64,000 bases of DNA from Gordonia mangrovi (GTDB taxonomy: Bacteria; Actinomycetota; Actinomycetes; Mycobacteriales; Mycobacteriaceae). The DNA lies in contig NZ_CP102850.1 in NCBI RefSeq assembly GCF_024734075.1, positions 1,116,001 through 1,180,000 on the forward strand, in the 5' to 3' direction. Positions 33,687 through 43,196 of this stretch are shown piece after piece (position 1 is the first letter of the stretch; the number at the start of each line of letters is the position of its first letter). Position numbers and translations under genes: made by a program. The notes below the pieces were generated by a model. The model was not told where the DNA came from, did not search any database, and worked only from the letters and a program-made list of their open reading frames with translations.

Positions 33687-34547
33687 CTACTGCGTGTGCA
33701 CCACCATCACCGGGCACGGTGCGACATGCAGCACCGATTGACACGTCGACCCGAGCAGCAGTCCACGGAAACCGCCGCGCCCGCGATTGCCGAGTACCAC
33801 GAGCGGTGCGTCCTTGGCCTGATCGAGGATGCTCTGCGCCGGTTTGTCCACGCTGAGAACGGTGTCGACGTTGACATCCGGATACTGCTCGCGAAGATCG
33901 CCAAGCTGCGCAGTCACCAGCTCCACCGCCTCATCATGGAGCTGCTGCCGGGGCGGCATGTGCCGACCACCGATGACCTCACCGGACAGCGCACTGTAGG
34001 TGTGGACGGCGACCAGCGACGTCTTCAGCAACTGCGCCTGACGAAATGCCTCCACTGCGGCCTTGTGCGCGACCTGCGAGCCGTCCAGTCCGACCACGAC
34101 AGCGCCGGCCGGCGGTTCGGCCGTTTCGGCGGGCGGAACCACCACCACCGGACAGTCGCCGTGCGCCACCACATACGTGCTCACCGAGCCCAGGAGTAGC
34201 CCCGTCACTCCCCCGCGTCCACGGCTGCCGACCACCAGGTAGTGCGCCCGCGACGACAGCGCCCGCAACAGCAACGCCGGGCGCGCCTCGACGATCGACG
34301 CCGCCACGTTCAGACCCGGGGCCACCTTCTCCGCCAGAGCCGCCGCCTCGTCGACGCGCTCGCGCGCTTCGTCACGCAGCCCGTCGAGGAACGCCTGCGT
34401 CGGCACGACCGGCGGGTTCTCGAAGGCGCACACGACGTCGAGCGGGAGGTTCTCGCGTTCCGCCGCGATGGCCGCCCATCGCGTGGCGACCAGCGCGTTG
34501 TCCGAGCCGTCCACCGCCACCACTATCGAGCCATCACGTACAGTCAT
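33687..34547 (-). CDS. Universal stress protein, tandem UspA domains
   Basis: A 286-residue protein with two UspA domains (about 1-140 and 148-286). Each begins with a strand and Asp (SIVVAVDGSDNA and AVVVGLDGSQVA) and ends with the ATP-binding motif G-x2-G-x9-GS (VGSRGRGGVTGLLLGSVS and LGNRGRGGFRGLLLGSTC). The ATG at 34547 has AGGAGG seven bases upstream. A DosR-like box lies about 70 bases before it, suggesting hypoxia control as for mycobacterial homologues. Confidence 0.92.
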   Translation of the reverse strand: MTVRDGSIVVAVDGSDNALVATRWAAIAAERENLPLDVVCAFENPPVVPTQAFLDGLRDEARERVDEAAALAEKVAPGLNVAASIVEARPALLLRALSSRAHYLVVGSRGRGGVTGLLLGSVSTYVVAHGDCPVVVVPPAETAEPPAGAVVVGLDGSQVAHKAAVEAFRQAQLLKTSLVAVHTYSALSGEVIGGRHMPPRQQLHDEAVELVTAQLGDLREQYPDVNVDTVLSVDKPAQSILDQAKDAPLVVLGNRGRGGFRGLLLGSTCQSVLHVAPCPVMVVHTQ

Positions 34548-34615
34548 CGACCGCCTCCTCATCCGTAGTCCGTTTCCCGCGACACCTCCAGTTCACTCCT
34601 GATCGACGTCCGGGG

Positions 34616-34636
34616 TCAGGGCATTTCGTCCCTCGA
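34616..34636. promoter_or_regulatory. DosR-box-like palindrome
   Basis: TCAGGGCATTTCGTCCCTCGA keeps the GGG-N8-CCC spacing and the GTCCC half of the mycobacterial DosR consensus TTSGGGACTWWAGTCCCSAA. The left half is weaker. Position upstream of a universal stress protein gene fits, but this is a partial match. Confidence 0.4.
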
Positions 34637-34724
34637 TGTGCGCTTTCGATCAACGGGTTGCGGACATCAAAGATTGCGGTTAATCTCGAAGATACGTTCG
34701 AACGGCGGGCTGGGGGGCTACACA

Positions 34725-36332
34725 GTGTCGGGCAGCGGTCAGATCAGGGATCAGGTCAGTGAAGTGCAGCAGCTGTATGCGCAGCTGCACGACCTGCTGG
34801 ACCGCATCGACGCCGTCGACACCACCCGCGCTCCGCAGGATGCGATCCTCGATGTCGCCGAACAGCACGAGCGTGCCTATCGTCGGATGAGTCTGATGGG
34901 GCATCGCCGGATGATGGACTGCAACGACCGCGGCGTGGCCGGCCAACTCGGGTACCGCCATATCGGCGAGATGATGGCACATCATCTACGCATCCCCGAT
35001 CATCGCCGCCGCATGAACCATATGCGGGCGTTGGCGCAATTCCGTTCACTGCAGGGCGAACTCACCCCGCCCCGCTATGCGGCGTTGGCTGCGGTGGTCG
35101 CCGAGGGAGCGGCCGCGCCCGCCCATGTCGATGCTGTTCTCAAAGTACTCAAGAAGATTCCCCGCTCGGTGCCGCTGGACGTCGCCGAGAAGGCCGAGAC
35201 GATGATGGCCGAATTCGCCCGCACTCTGACCCCCAAACAAATCCTCACGGCCGGAGCCGGACTCCTCGGCCGCATCGACCCCGACGGCACCCTGGCCGAC
35301 GAGCGTGACCGCGCCCGACGCCGCTCGGTGCTGATCGGCGACCAAGACGATCAGTCGATGAGCGAGATCGAGGGTGCACTCACCCCGAAGGCACGCGCCA
35401 TGCTCGACGTGATACTCGCGAAGATGGCCGCTCCCGGGATGAACAACCCAGACGACAGCGACTCGCCGCGCGGCGCGACCCTCGACGCCGACATCGACAA
35501 GCTGAAAGAGGCCGCCGGCCGCGATCATCGGTCGACCGGCCAACGCAACCACGACGCTCTCGAGGCCCTGTTCCAACTGGTGCTCGACGGTGGGGTACTC
35601 GGCAAGAGTCACCGCGGTCTGCCCCCACACATCATCGTCAAGGTCAACGAAGCCGATCTACGCGACCGCGCCGGTTTCGGGCACACCGCGACGGGCACCC
35701 AACTACCCATGGCCGACATCATCGAGATGGCCGCCGAGGCGCAGTTCCACCTCGCGGTGTTCAAGGACCACACAGCCGAGCCGTTGTATCTGGGCACCGC
35801 CAAACGCTTTGCCAGTCGGGCGCAACGGTTGATGCACTTCGCCCAGGACGGCGGCGGTGGATGTTCGAAACCCGGCTGCTCGAATCCGAGCGCGATCATC
35901 GAAATCCATCACGCAGACAAGGATTGGGCCGACGGCGGAACGACCGACATCGACAAGACCGCTCCGGCGTGCCCACCGCACAACCGGATGGTCGGCCCCA
36001 AGCCCGGGCAGTGGACCACCCGCATCATCCGCAAAGGTCGTGACGCCGGACGCGCCGGGTGGTCACTGAACCCACTCGACGGCAGCCCACCCGGACCACC
36101 CCAAGTCAACCGGGTGCACGAGGTCGGCGAACTGTTCGAACACTACCTACGCACCGGCACGATCAGCGAGGACCCACAAGCCGCCGAACCCGAACCGCCG
36201 GTTGCGGCCGCAGCGGTTCAGCGCCAGCCGATCCCCCCGGCGCGAGCGGCCGCGCGTGCTCGACGCCGAAAGCGCAAGCGGCGTCGCACGAGTCACCAGG
36301 CCCGACGACGGCTGCTGGCTCGGGTGCGGTAG
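34725..36332 (+). CDS. 13E12-family DUF222/HNH endonuclease-like protein
   Basis: A 535-residue protein of the actinobacterial 13E12 repeat family: an N-terminal DUF222 helical domain (about residues 20-330) and a C-terminal HNH region (GGGGCSKPGCSNP, IIEIHHADKDWADGG, ACPPHNRMVG). The HNH motif is intact in outline: two CxxC-like Cys, the HH pair and the final Cys/His. The last 60 residues are Arg-rich. The GTG at 34725 has a G-rich site seven bases upstream. These multicopy proteins are presumed nucleases and often sit near mobile sequences. Confidence 0.82.
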   Translation: MSGSGQIRDQVSEVQQLYAQLHDLLDRIDAVDTTRAPQDAILDVAEQHERAYRRMSLMGHRRMMDCNDRGVAGQLGYRHIGEMMAHHLRIPDHRRRMNHMRALAQFRSLQGELTPPRYAALAAVVAEGAAAPAHVDAVLKVLKKIPRSVPLDVAEKAETMMAEFARTLTPKQILTAGAGLLGRIDPDGTLADERDRARRRSVLIGDQDDQSMSEIEGALTPKARAMLDVILAKMAAPGMNNPDDSDSPRGATLDADIDKLKEAAGRDHRSTGQRNHDALEALFQLVLDGGVLGKSHRGLPPHIIVKVNEADLRDRAGFGHTATGTQLPMADIIEMAAEAQFHLAVFKDHTAEPLYLGTAKRFASRAQRLMHFAQDGGGGCSKPGCSNPSAIIEIHHADKDWADGGTTDIDKTAPACPPHNRMVGPKPGQWTTRIIRKGRDAGRAGWSLNPLDGSPPGPPQVNRVHEVGELFEHYLRTGTISEDPQAAEPEPPVAAAAVQRQPIPPARAAARARRRKRKRRRTSHQARRRLLARVR

Positions 36333-36336
36333 GTCG

Positions 36337-36413
36337 CGAGATTCTCGCGCGCCCGTCGATCAACCGCGCGCGAAACTGCACGCGCGGTTGGTAGCTGGGC
36401 GCGCGAAGTCTCG
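36337..36413. terminator. Convergent-gene hairpin terminator
   Basis: Nested inverted repeat between two converging genes: outer arms CGAGATTCTCGCGCGCCC and GGGCGCGCGAAGTCTCG, inner arms CAACCGCGCGCG and CGCGCGGTTG. It probably ends transcription from both sides. Confidence 0.6.
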
Positions 36414-36427
36414 GTCCGTCGGCCCGC

Positions 36428-38548
36428 CTACCGCCCGCCGTAGTCGAACCGCGCCTCGTCGAGCTGCCGCACAAGGGCCGGTTCCAGCACCTCGGCGGCG
36501 GTGGCGGTGAGGTGCGAGTCGTCGCGGTAGAACAGGATCTTGTTGCGCGCCGGGAAACACAGGTTGCCGTCGCACAGCAGGTCGTTGACGCCGATGGTGA
36601 GGATGTCGGTGCTCTGTCCGCGGGCCTGCTCGTCGAGGATCGGTTCGATCCGGGTGAAGCCGTCGAGCTCGAAATCGCACCTGTGCCAATTGTCCATCGC
36701 ACCGGAGATGCAGTCGGGGATCTGGAAGCCCGGATACGGGGTGTCGGCGATGTAGACGATCTTCGCGCCGGTCGAGCGCAGCGTGGTGAGCGTGTCGTCC
36801 CAGGCGGCCTCGACGTCGTCGCGGTCGGGGACGTACGTCGACAACGACGACACGAAGATGATGCGCGGCTCGATCGCCTGGATGTCGGCCAGCGCATCCC
36901 GCCGCCACTGGGCGCACTCGGGTTGGGTGTACGGGTCGGCGACGCCCGGACGTGGTTGCAGGTTCTGCGCCGGGCACGCCGCCTTGGTGAACTGGTGAAC
37001 ACGCCAACCGTGGGTGGAGCCGATGCTGCGGATCGCCTCCGACCAGTGGTCGGCGTGACTGTCGCCGAACAGGACCACCGGGGTGCCGTGATCCGGCCCG
37101 AAGGTGCAGTCGACGCCGGCGGAGGGTTCGCCGACCGGGATCAGACATTCGTGCGGTTCGGGGCGGTCGTCGTAGGCCTGGAACGGGTTGGGTACCACCG
37201 GTCCCGCCGGCTCACCGCTCTCGGTGCCGAACACCGACTGGTAGCTCAGCGCGGCGTTGGCGACGGTGTCGCGGCTGGCGATCTGCACGGTGAGGATGCC
37301 GGCAATCATCGTGACGGTGAGTCCGACGACGACACCGGTGATGCCGACCGAGATCGACGCCGAGGTGTTGCGGCGCAACTCGCGGTTGTTGATGATCGGT
37401 TCCTCGAAGAACAGCGTCGAGAGTGTGGCGATGCCGAGTGCCGCCAGTGATACCAGCAGCAGGACCGGCCACGACGATGCGCCGGTGACGGTTTCGAAGA
37501 GGACGATGGCCGGCCAGTGCCAGAGGTACCAGGCGTAGGAGACGCGGCCGAGGAACGTCAGGGGTGGGGTGGCGAGGAGGCGGCCGGCGGTGAGGTTGGG
37601 GGTGTGGGGTTGGGGGGAAGGTGCTCGGGCGGAGGCTGGGAAGAGCTGGCCGGCGGCAATGACCAGGGCGGCGGCCATGGTGGGCAGGAGGGCGGCGGTG
37701 CCGGGGTATGGGGTGTGCGCGTCGATCATCGTCGCGGCCACGATGATGCCGGCGACGCCGAGCCAACCCATCAGGATCGCAACGATCGCGGCGATCCGCG
37801 GGGTCTTCCGGCGCAACGCGAACAGCGGTGCGATCACGGCGAGCAGGCCGCCGACTCCGAACTGCCAGGCGCGGGTGTAGGTGGCCATGTAGGCGGTGGC
37901 GGGGTCGGTCGGGGTGATCCGGATCGAGGCGATCAGCGAGGCGAGCGTCAACGCCCCCACCACGATGCCCACCGCGACGCGCATCGAGACAACTCGGCGC
38001 AGCGCGGTTCTCGACGCGATGGCGGCGGCGGCGAACACCGCCAGCGGCCAGAGGAAGTACAGCTGTTCCTCGATCGACAGCGACCAGAAATGTGTGGCGA
38101 GGCTGCCGTCGATGGCGCCGGCCAGATAGTCGGCGTTCTGCGACAGGAAGTGCCAGTTGGCCAATTGTGCGGCGGCCGCGAGCAGGTCGATGGCCTGTTT
38201 GAAGACTTTGAGCAGCGGCATGGTCAGCGCAGCACCGATGATCGACACCACGATCACCAGCGCGGCCGCCGGGATGATGCGTCGCGCCCGGCGTGCGTAG
38301 AAGCCCTTGAACGAGAGCGACCCGGTGCGCTCGTACTCGCGGATCAGCAGCCGGGTGATCAGGAATCCGGAGATGACGAAGAAGATGTCGACGCCGACGA
38401 ATCCGCCGGTGACGAACGGCACGTGCGCGTGGAACAGCACCACCAGCAGGACGGCGATGCCGCGCAGGCCGGCGATGTCGTCGAAGAAGGTCCTGGCGGC
38501 GGGGATGCGCACCGGCGTGGTCGGCGCCTCGGAGTCGACCGTCGTCAC
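36428..38548 (-). CDS. OafA/YrhL-type acyltransferase with SGNH domain
   Basis: A 706-residue membrane acyltransferase. The acyltransferase_3 domain (about residues 20-375) has ten or so helices, starting DIAGLRGIAVLLVVLFHAHV with catalytic His and FFVISGFLITRLLI. A periplasmic SGNH domain follows (GDSHADHWSEAI near residue 510 and DDSHLTATAA near 690). Such proteins O-acetylate or acylate surface glycans. The GTG start overlaps the glycosyltransferase stop by GTGA, so both act on one cell-surface polysaccharide or glycolipid. Confidence 0.9.
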   Translation of the reverse strand: MTTVDSEAPTTPVRIPAARTFFDDIAGLRGIAVLLVVLFHAHVPFVTGGFVGVDIFFVISGFLITRLLIREYERTGSLSFKGFYARRARRIIPAAALVIVVSIIGAALTMPLLKVFKQAIDLLAAAAQLANWHFLSQNADYLAGAIDGSLATHFWSLSIEEQLYFLWPLAVFAAAAIASRTALRRVVSMRVAVGIVVGALTLASLIASIRITPTDPATAYMATYTRAWQFGVGGLLAVIAPLFALRRKTPRIAAIVAILMGWLGVAGIIVAATMIDAHTPYPGTAALLPTMAAALVIAAGQLFPASARAPSPQPHTPNLTAGRLLATPPLTFLGRVSYAWYLWHWPAIVLFETVTGASSWPVLLLVSLAALGIATLSTLFFEEPIINNRELRRNTSASISVGITGVVVGLTVTMIAGILTVQIASRDTVANAALSYQSVFGTESGEPAGPVVPNPFQAYDDRPEPHECLIPVGEPSAGVDCTFGPDHGTPVVLFGDSHADHWSEAIRSIGSTHGWRVHQFTKAACPAQNLQPRPGVADPYTQPECAQWRRDALADIQAIEPRIIFVSSLSTYVPDRDDVEAAWDDTLTTLRSTGAKIVYIADTPYPGFQIPDCISGAMDNWHRCDFELDGFTRIEPILDEQARGQSTDILTIGVNDLLCDGNLCFPARNKILFYRDDSHLTATAAEVLEPALVRQLDEARFDYGGR

Positions 38549-40431
38549 GCGCCCGCCCACGGCAGCATGATGTCGAACCAGCCCAACGCCAACGCTCCGA
38601 TGAACAGGATCGCGCTGGTGTAGCCGATCACCTCCCAGGCAGTGATGCGGTTCCAGTTGGTGGAGCGGGGGCGGTGCTCGGTGCGGGTCGGCAGCGGTCG
38701 GGTGGCCTTCTCTGACCCGTCCAGAACTTCGGCAGCCGGCTCCGCAGCGGACGGGGAAGCGCGCTGCTCCGAGAGCGGGGAGAGGCGCGGCACCAGCACG
38801 CGCAGGAATTCCAGCAGCAGCGGGCCGGTCAGATAGGTGTAGGCGATGACGAAGCCGAGCATCATCCAGAAGTCGGCGAGGCCGTAGACCACCACGTCGC
38901 GGATGATGAACCCCCAGAACGCCAGCAGCGAGCCGCCCAGCGCAATGCTGCCGAGCCAGGAGATGGATCGCGCCAGCGCGTTGCTCTTGCCGATGGCCCC
39001 GGTGGGCACCCAGTCGATCTCACGGCCGATCACCTTGTGCCAGATGGCGATGGTGTGGGCGAAGCTGTAGGCGATCTGGACGCGCAGCACCTCCAGCCGC
39101 CATCGCGACCGCGACACCAGCGGGAACAGCACCACGTACACCCACAGCCCCAGCAGGAACGGCACGAGCTGTCGGGGCTGCACGTCGTCGGGATAGACCG
39201 CCGCCATGATGATGCCCGGCAGGAACAGCAGGAAGACGTTCATCGCGGTGGTCAGGTAGTAGAAGATGCCCGCCCAGTGCGCCAACCACTGCCGCACCCG
39301 CATCCGGCGCGGCGCCTCGATGTGGTCGTTGCGCAGCCGTGACAGCGAACCCTGGCACCAGCGGTACTGCTGGTTGAGGAAGCCGGCCAGATCCGACGGG
39401 CACAGTCCGCGCGAGAGCACCACGGGTACGTACCGGATCTCGTAACCGGCCTGCTGCAGGTGCCGGCCGGTGTGCAGATCCTCGGAGTGTTCGATCGCGG
39501 CGAACCCGTCGACCTGCTCGAGCGCACTGCGCCGGTAGACCGCCGACGTGCCGACACAGTTGGCCGCACCGATCCGGTCGCGCGACGGCAGCACCCAGCG
39601 GTAGAAGAACTCCTGGGTCGCCCCGGCGGTGCGCTGAATCCAGTTCATCGCCTCGGTGGTGGTGAACGTTTGCGGGCTCTGCGCGATGGCCACCTGCGGG
39701 TCGTCGAGGTAGGGCACCAGGTGCTGCAGGAAATCCGGGCGTGGGCAGAAGTCGGCGTCGAAGATGACGATCAGCTCGCCCGAACTGACCGTGTACGCGT
39801 GGCGCAGGTTGCCGGCCTTGCGCAGATGCCCGCGGTCGGGGCGCACGATGTAGCGGAATCCGTGGTCGGCGGCGAGTTCGCGCACCTCGTCGCGGTCCGC
39901 GTCGTCGAGCACGTAGACGGTCAGCGGACTCTCCCACCGCATCGCCGACACGTGCCGGTAGGTGTTACGCAGGATGTCGACACCCTCGCCGCAGGTCGGC
40001 AGGAAGACGTCGACCGACGGATGCCGGCTGCCGCTGGTCTGCCAGTCAGTGATCCGCTCCTGATGCGACCGCCACGTCACACGACGCCGATACGTTCCGG
40101 TCAACGCCGACAATGTGGTTCCGATCACATTTGCGCCCAGCACAAGGAATACCGGCCACAAATAGGGCCGACCGGTGGCGAAAAGAAACATCGACCAGCC
40201 GACCAGTACAAAAGCCGCGATCAGAAACAACTGGATCCAGCGCATCTGCGGACCCAGATAGTCGTAGACCTCGTCGCTGTGGGGCGGCGACACGGCCTGC
40301 GGATCGTATTCCGGCGCAGGCGCTTCGGACTTGCGGCGGCTCAACGGTCGTTGAGCGACGGAGATCGGCTCGGTATCCGCATCGGCGATCGCCTCGACCG
40401 CCGAGTCGCGTCCCCCGATCACCAACTCCAT
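38545..40431 (-). CDS. Membrane GT2 glycosyltransferase, cellulose-synthase family
   Basis: A 628-residue processive-type transferase. Two N-terminal helices (about 65-105) are followed by the GT-A domain with DDADRDEVRE, the DxD motif FDADFCPRPDF, HSEDLHTG in the TED position and QQYRWCQGSL (QxxRW), so the full D,D,D,QxxRW set is present. Five or more C-terminal helices form the translocation channel. It is first in a two-gene operon with the acyltransferase, and the polymer may therefore be acylated. Which sugar is used is unknown. Confidence 0.88.
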   Translation of the reverse strand: MELVIGGRDSAVEAIADADTEPISVAQRPLSRRKSEAPAPEYDPQAVSPPHSDEVYDYLGPQMRWIQLFLIAAFVLVGWSMFLFATGRPYLWPVFLVLGANVIGTTLSALTGTYRRRVTWRSHQERITDWQTSGSRHPSVDVFLPTCGEGVDILRNTYRHVSAMRWESPLTVYVLDDADRDEVRELAADHGFRYIVRPDRGHLRKAGNLRHAYTVSSGELIVIFDADFCPRPDFLQHLVPYLDDPQVAIAQSPQTFTTTEAMNWIQRTAGATQEFFYRWVLPSRDRIGAANCVGTSAVYRRSALEQVDGFAAIEHSEDLHTGRHLQQAGYEIRYVPVVLSRGLCPSDLAGFLNQQYRWCQGSLSRLRNDHIEAPRRMRVRQWLAHWAGIFYYLTTAMNVFLLFLPGIIMAAVYPDDVQPRQLVPFLLGLWVYVVLFPLVSRSRWRLEVLRVQIAYSFAHTIAIWHKVIGREIDWVPTGAIGKSNALARSISWLGSIALGGSLLAFWGFIIRDVVVYGLADFWMMLGFVIAYTYLTGPLLLEFLRVLVPRLSPLSEQRASPSAAEPAAEVLDGSEKATRPLPTRTEHRPRSTNWNRITAWEVIGYTSAILFIGALALGWFDIMLPWAGA

Positions 40432-40542
40432 TCGACCAGAATCGGTGACCGTGCCCGTCTACGCAAACTGCGGAAATGCCATCGGCCCGGAACCGACGAT
40501 GGCCGAGTTCGCCGACGCAGTGAGAGCCGTTACCTTTCTTCT

Positions 40543-41739
40543 GTGCAACGGCGGTGGAGAACGGTGGCGGTGGCCTGTGTGGTCGCCGTGTCGCCGATGG
40601 CCGCGGCGTGCGCATCCGTGGACCCGACCGCGGTGCCGGCGAGCACCTCGTCCGGCGTCGCGATCAGCGCGGATGCCCGTTCCGGGCGCGGTGAGGTGAT
40701 GCGCACCGATCCCGGTCTCGACACCTGGACGGCCGCCCTGCCCGCCGACACCGACATCAACCGGATCGTCTATCGCTCCACGTCGGGCGTCGACGGCGCC
40801 GCCACCGCGGTCAGTGGCGCGGTTTTCATACCTTCGGATGAACGACGCCCCGCCGACGGGTGGCCGCTGATCGCCTACGCACACGGCACCACCGGCATCA
40901 GCCGCGATTGCGCACCGTCGGACCGGCCGGACATGTTCGGCGATCTCGGCGCCATCGACGACTTCCTGCGTCGCGGCTACGCCGTGGTGACCACCGACTA
41001 TCAGGGCCTGGGTATCCGCACCGGCGAGCCCGCCGCGCACCCCTACCTGGAACCGCACACGGCGGCCTACAACGTCGTTGACGCGGTCCGCGCGGCACGG
41101 TCCGTCGAGCCGTCGATCGGATCGCAGTGGTTCGCGGTCGGCCGATCACAGGGCGGCGCGGCGGCGTGGGCGACCGCCGAGCAGTACGCGGCCTACGGCG
41201 ACGACACCGGCGAGCTGCTCGGGGCGGTGGCGGTGGCGCCGTTGCTGGATGCGACGTATCTGGTCCACAACGCCCAGGACGGGGCGTTGACGGTGGCGCA
41301 ACGCTACCTCTATCCGCTGCTGGTGCAGGGCGTGGCGCAGGGCTCCGACCAGGTCACCCCGGGCGATCACCTCGGGCAGGGCGCCGCAGGCACGCTGTCG
41401 TGCTCGTCGACGGCCACGGCGTTGGCCGCCCAGCCCGCCCCGCCTGACGAGTTCCGGGCCGTCACGCCGGGTGCCGCCGACGATCTGATGGCCGCCGTGC
41501 AGGCCTACGCGTTGCCCCGGGACTCCACCGAGGTGCCGATCATCGCGTTCTACGGCAGCCGCGACGACATCATCCCGCCCGACGTAATGCAACTCACACT
41601 TGCGCGTGCGTGCGGCGCCGGAGACCGTGTTCTGCGGGTCCGCCGTGAGGGGCAAGGACATTCGCTGGACCCCGGTTCGATGATGGCGAAGTGGATGAGC
41701 GACCGCCTCACCGGACAGGTCGCGCCGAGCGACTGCTGA
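40543..41739 (+). CDS. Secreted lipase (LIP family alpha/beta hydrolase)
   Basis: A 398-residue exported hydrolase of the secretory lipase (LIP) family. The signal sequence (RTVAVACVVAVSPMAAACAS) ends in a weak lipobox-like AAC. Core motifs are AYAHGTTGISRDCAP (oxyanion region and Cys), VVTTDYQGLG, nucleophile elbow FAVGRSQGGAAAW and the C-terminal IIAFYGSRDDIIPP with the catalytic Asp and later RREGQGHSLD His. The GTG at 40543 is chosen because it gives a proper signal peptide; a long open extension upstream is antisense to the glycosyltransferase gene. Confidence 0.85.
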   Translation: MQRRWRTVAVACVVAVSPMAAACASVDPTAVPASTSSGVAISADARSGRGEVMRTDPGLDTWTAALPADTDINRIVYRSTSGVDGAATAVSGAVFIPSDERRPADGWPLIAYAHGTTGISRDCAPSDRPDMFGDLGAIDDFLRRGYAVVTTDYQGLGIRTGEPAAHPYLEPHTAAYNVVDAVRAARSVEPSIGSQWFAVGRSQGGAAAWATAEQYAAYGDDTGELLGAVAVAPLLDATYLVHNAQDGALTVAQRYLYPLLVQGVAQGSDQVTPGDHLGQGAAGTLSCSSTATALAAQPAPPDEFRAVTPGAADDLMAAVQAYALPRDSTEVPIIAFYGSRDDIIPPDVMQLTLARACGAGDRVLRVRREGQGHSLDPGSMMAKWMSDRLTGQVAPSDC

Positions 41740-41880
41740 GCGCGTCGGTGTCCACTCATCGAGAGCGTCGGGCCGGTTGCCCGCTACAGTGACACGGTCG
41801 GGGGCGGCGCTGAAGCAAACCGGCGCTGCAGACCGGCGAATTGGGTTTGTGGTCGATTCGGGAGTCTGGAGTGTGCGGGG

Positions 41881-42714
41881 ATGCCGAAAGTTGTGAAGCG
41901 GATCTGGGATTCGGCGCCCCTGTGGGCGTGGATCGTCATGGGCGTGTGCGTGATCGTGCTGGCGGTCGGGCTGATCGTGTCGTCGAACCGCACCGCGCCG
42001 ACGTCGTCACCGGCGGCGCAGTCGCTACCCGCCACGAGCACCGCGATGCAGACCCCCGCGACCGTCGCGTTCGTCGATGATGCCCGGGCCAATCCGGAGA
42101 CCCCGAAGACCCTGGTGTTGCTCGGTGACTCGACGGGCGCCGACCAGAACGGATGGGCGCCCGCACTCGGCGAGTCGGTCAGCCAGACGCTCGGCCGCCC
42201 GGTGGCCACCAGGTACTGGAACCCCGCCACCGACAGCTACGGCGAGATGGTGGGCCTGGGCGACGGCCCGAACGGCCCGGTCGGATTCTGGAACGCCAGC
42301 GCCTCGGGCAAAGACGCCGACTACACGCTGGACAACCTGGACACGATGATCGCGCCCGATGTGACGCCGGATCTGATCATGCTCAACTTCGGCCACACCC
42401 AGGACACCAGCGCGCCGCTCGCTCCGCAGCTGCAACCGCTGATCACCGAATTGCGCCAGCGCTACCCCGACGCCGACCTGGTGGCCATCAAGCAGAGCCC
42501 CGCGCAAGGAGCGGATGCCGACGCACAGCTCGAGGGCTTCGCGGCCGCCATGGACGCCGAGGGCATCCAGGTGATCGACGTGAACTCCGCCTTCCCCACC
42601 GACACCACCCAACTGTCGGCGCTGCTGCGGGACGGGGTGAACCCGAACGCCGACGGCCAGCAGCTGTGGACCAAGACGGTGCTGGCGGCCTACGGGCTGC
42701 CCGAAGCGCAGTAG
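41881..42714 (+). CDS. Membrane-anchored SGNH/GDSL-like hydrolase
   Basis: A 277-residue protein with one N-terminal helix (WAWIVMGVCVIVLAVGLIVS), a Ser/Thr/Ala-rich stalk and an extracytoplasmic SGNH domain. Block I reads VLLGDSTGAD, and the C-terminal block reads LLRDGVNPNADGQQL. In the latter the usual DxxH catalytic pair appears as DGVN, so the His is missing and activity is uncertain. Family roles include removal or transfer of acyl groups on glycans. The upstream region to the lipase gene is only about 140 bases and holds no gene. Confidence 0.65.
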   Translation: MPKVVKRIWDSAPLWAWIVMGVCVIVLAVGLIVSSNRTAPTSSPAAQSLPATSTAMQTPATVAFVDDARANPETPKTLVLLGDSTGADQNGWAPALGESVSQTLGRPVATRYWNPATDSYGEMVGLGDGPNGPVGFWNASASGKDADYTLDNLDTMIAPDVTPDLIMLNFGHTQDTSAPLAPQLQPLITELRQRYPDADLVAIKQSPAQGADADAQLEGFAAAMDAEGIQVIDVNSAFPTDTTQLSALLRDGVNPNADGQQLWTKTVLAAYGLPEAQ

Positions 42715-42736
42715 CCGTTCGCGGCATCCGGACCCC

Positions 42737-43018
42737 ATGAGTGCGTCCGCCTCGTTCCATGCGCTGGTCATCCTCAACCTGCTGTTCGTGACCGGCGCCT
42801 GGTGCCTGGCGCGGCCGTCGGTGCAGGCGGCGATCGTGCTCGTCATGGTGTCCGGCATGTGGGTGGTGGGCAACGGCCCCATCGAAGGTCGGGTGCTGTG
42901 GAGTTACAGCCGTGCGCACGGCATCACCGAATCGGATCTGCTGTCGGTGATCGGTGTGATTATCGCGGCGATCACGGTGTGGCGGGCGCGTCCAGGTGGG
43001 CGGCATCGGCGCTCCTGA
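42737..43018 (+). CDS. Small integral membrane protein
   Basis: A 93-residue protein with three predicted membrane segments (ALVILNLLFVTGAWCLA, AAIVLVMVSGMWVVGN and LLSVIGVIIAAITVWRA) and a basic C-terminus (RARPGGRHRRS). It lies 22 bases after the SGNH gene and probably shares its transcript. No family recognised. Confidence 0.6.
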   Translation: MSASASFHALVILNLLFVTGAWCLARPSVQAAIVLVMVSGMWVVGNGPIEGRVLWSYSRAHGITESDLLSVIGVIIAAITVWRARPGGRHRRS

Positions 43019-43106
43019 ACGCAGCCACCTCGATTCGCCGAAGCCACCGTGCTTCGGATGCAAGGTGGATTGCGAGAAGTGGGGTGGGTGCAGATGCACA
43101 CGCCAA

Positions 43107-43148
43107 CTCAGCCGTCACCCATCGACGGTCCGATGGGTGACGGCTGAG
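43107..43148. terminator. Strong bidirectional terminator hairpin
   Basis: CTCAGCCGTCACCCATCG and its exact complement flank a 6-base loop, an 18-bp perfect stem between two convergent genes. Confidence 0.85.
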
Positions 43149-43196
43149 GGTGTGCGGTGCGGCGCTGGTTTCGGTGCGGGTCTACCGTGCCGGCTG

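Noticed and set aside
39460..40542. Long N-terminal extension of the secreted lipase
   Set aside because: It is antisense to the glycosyltransferase gene; the GTG at 40543 gives a normal signal peptide.
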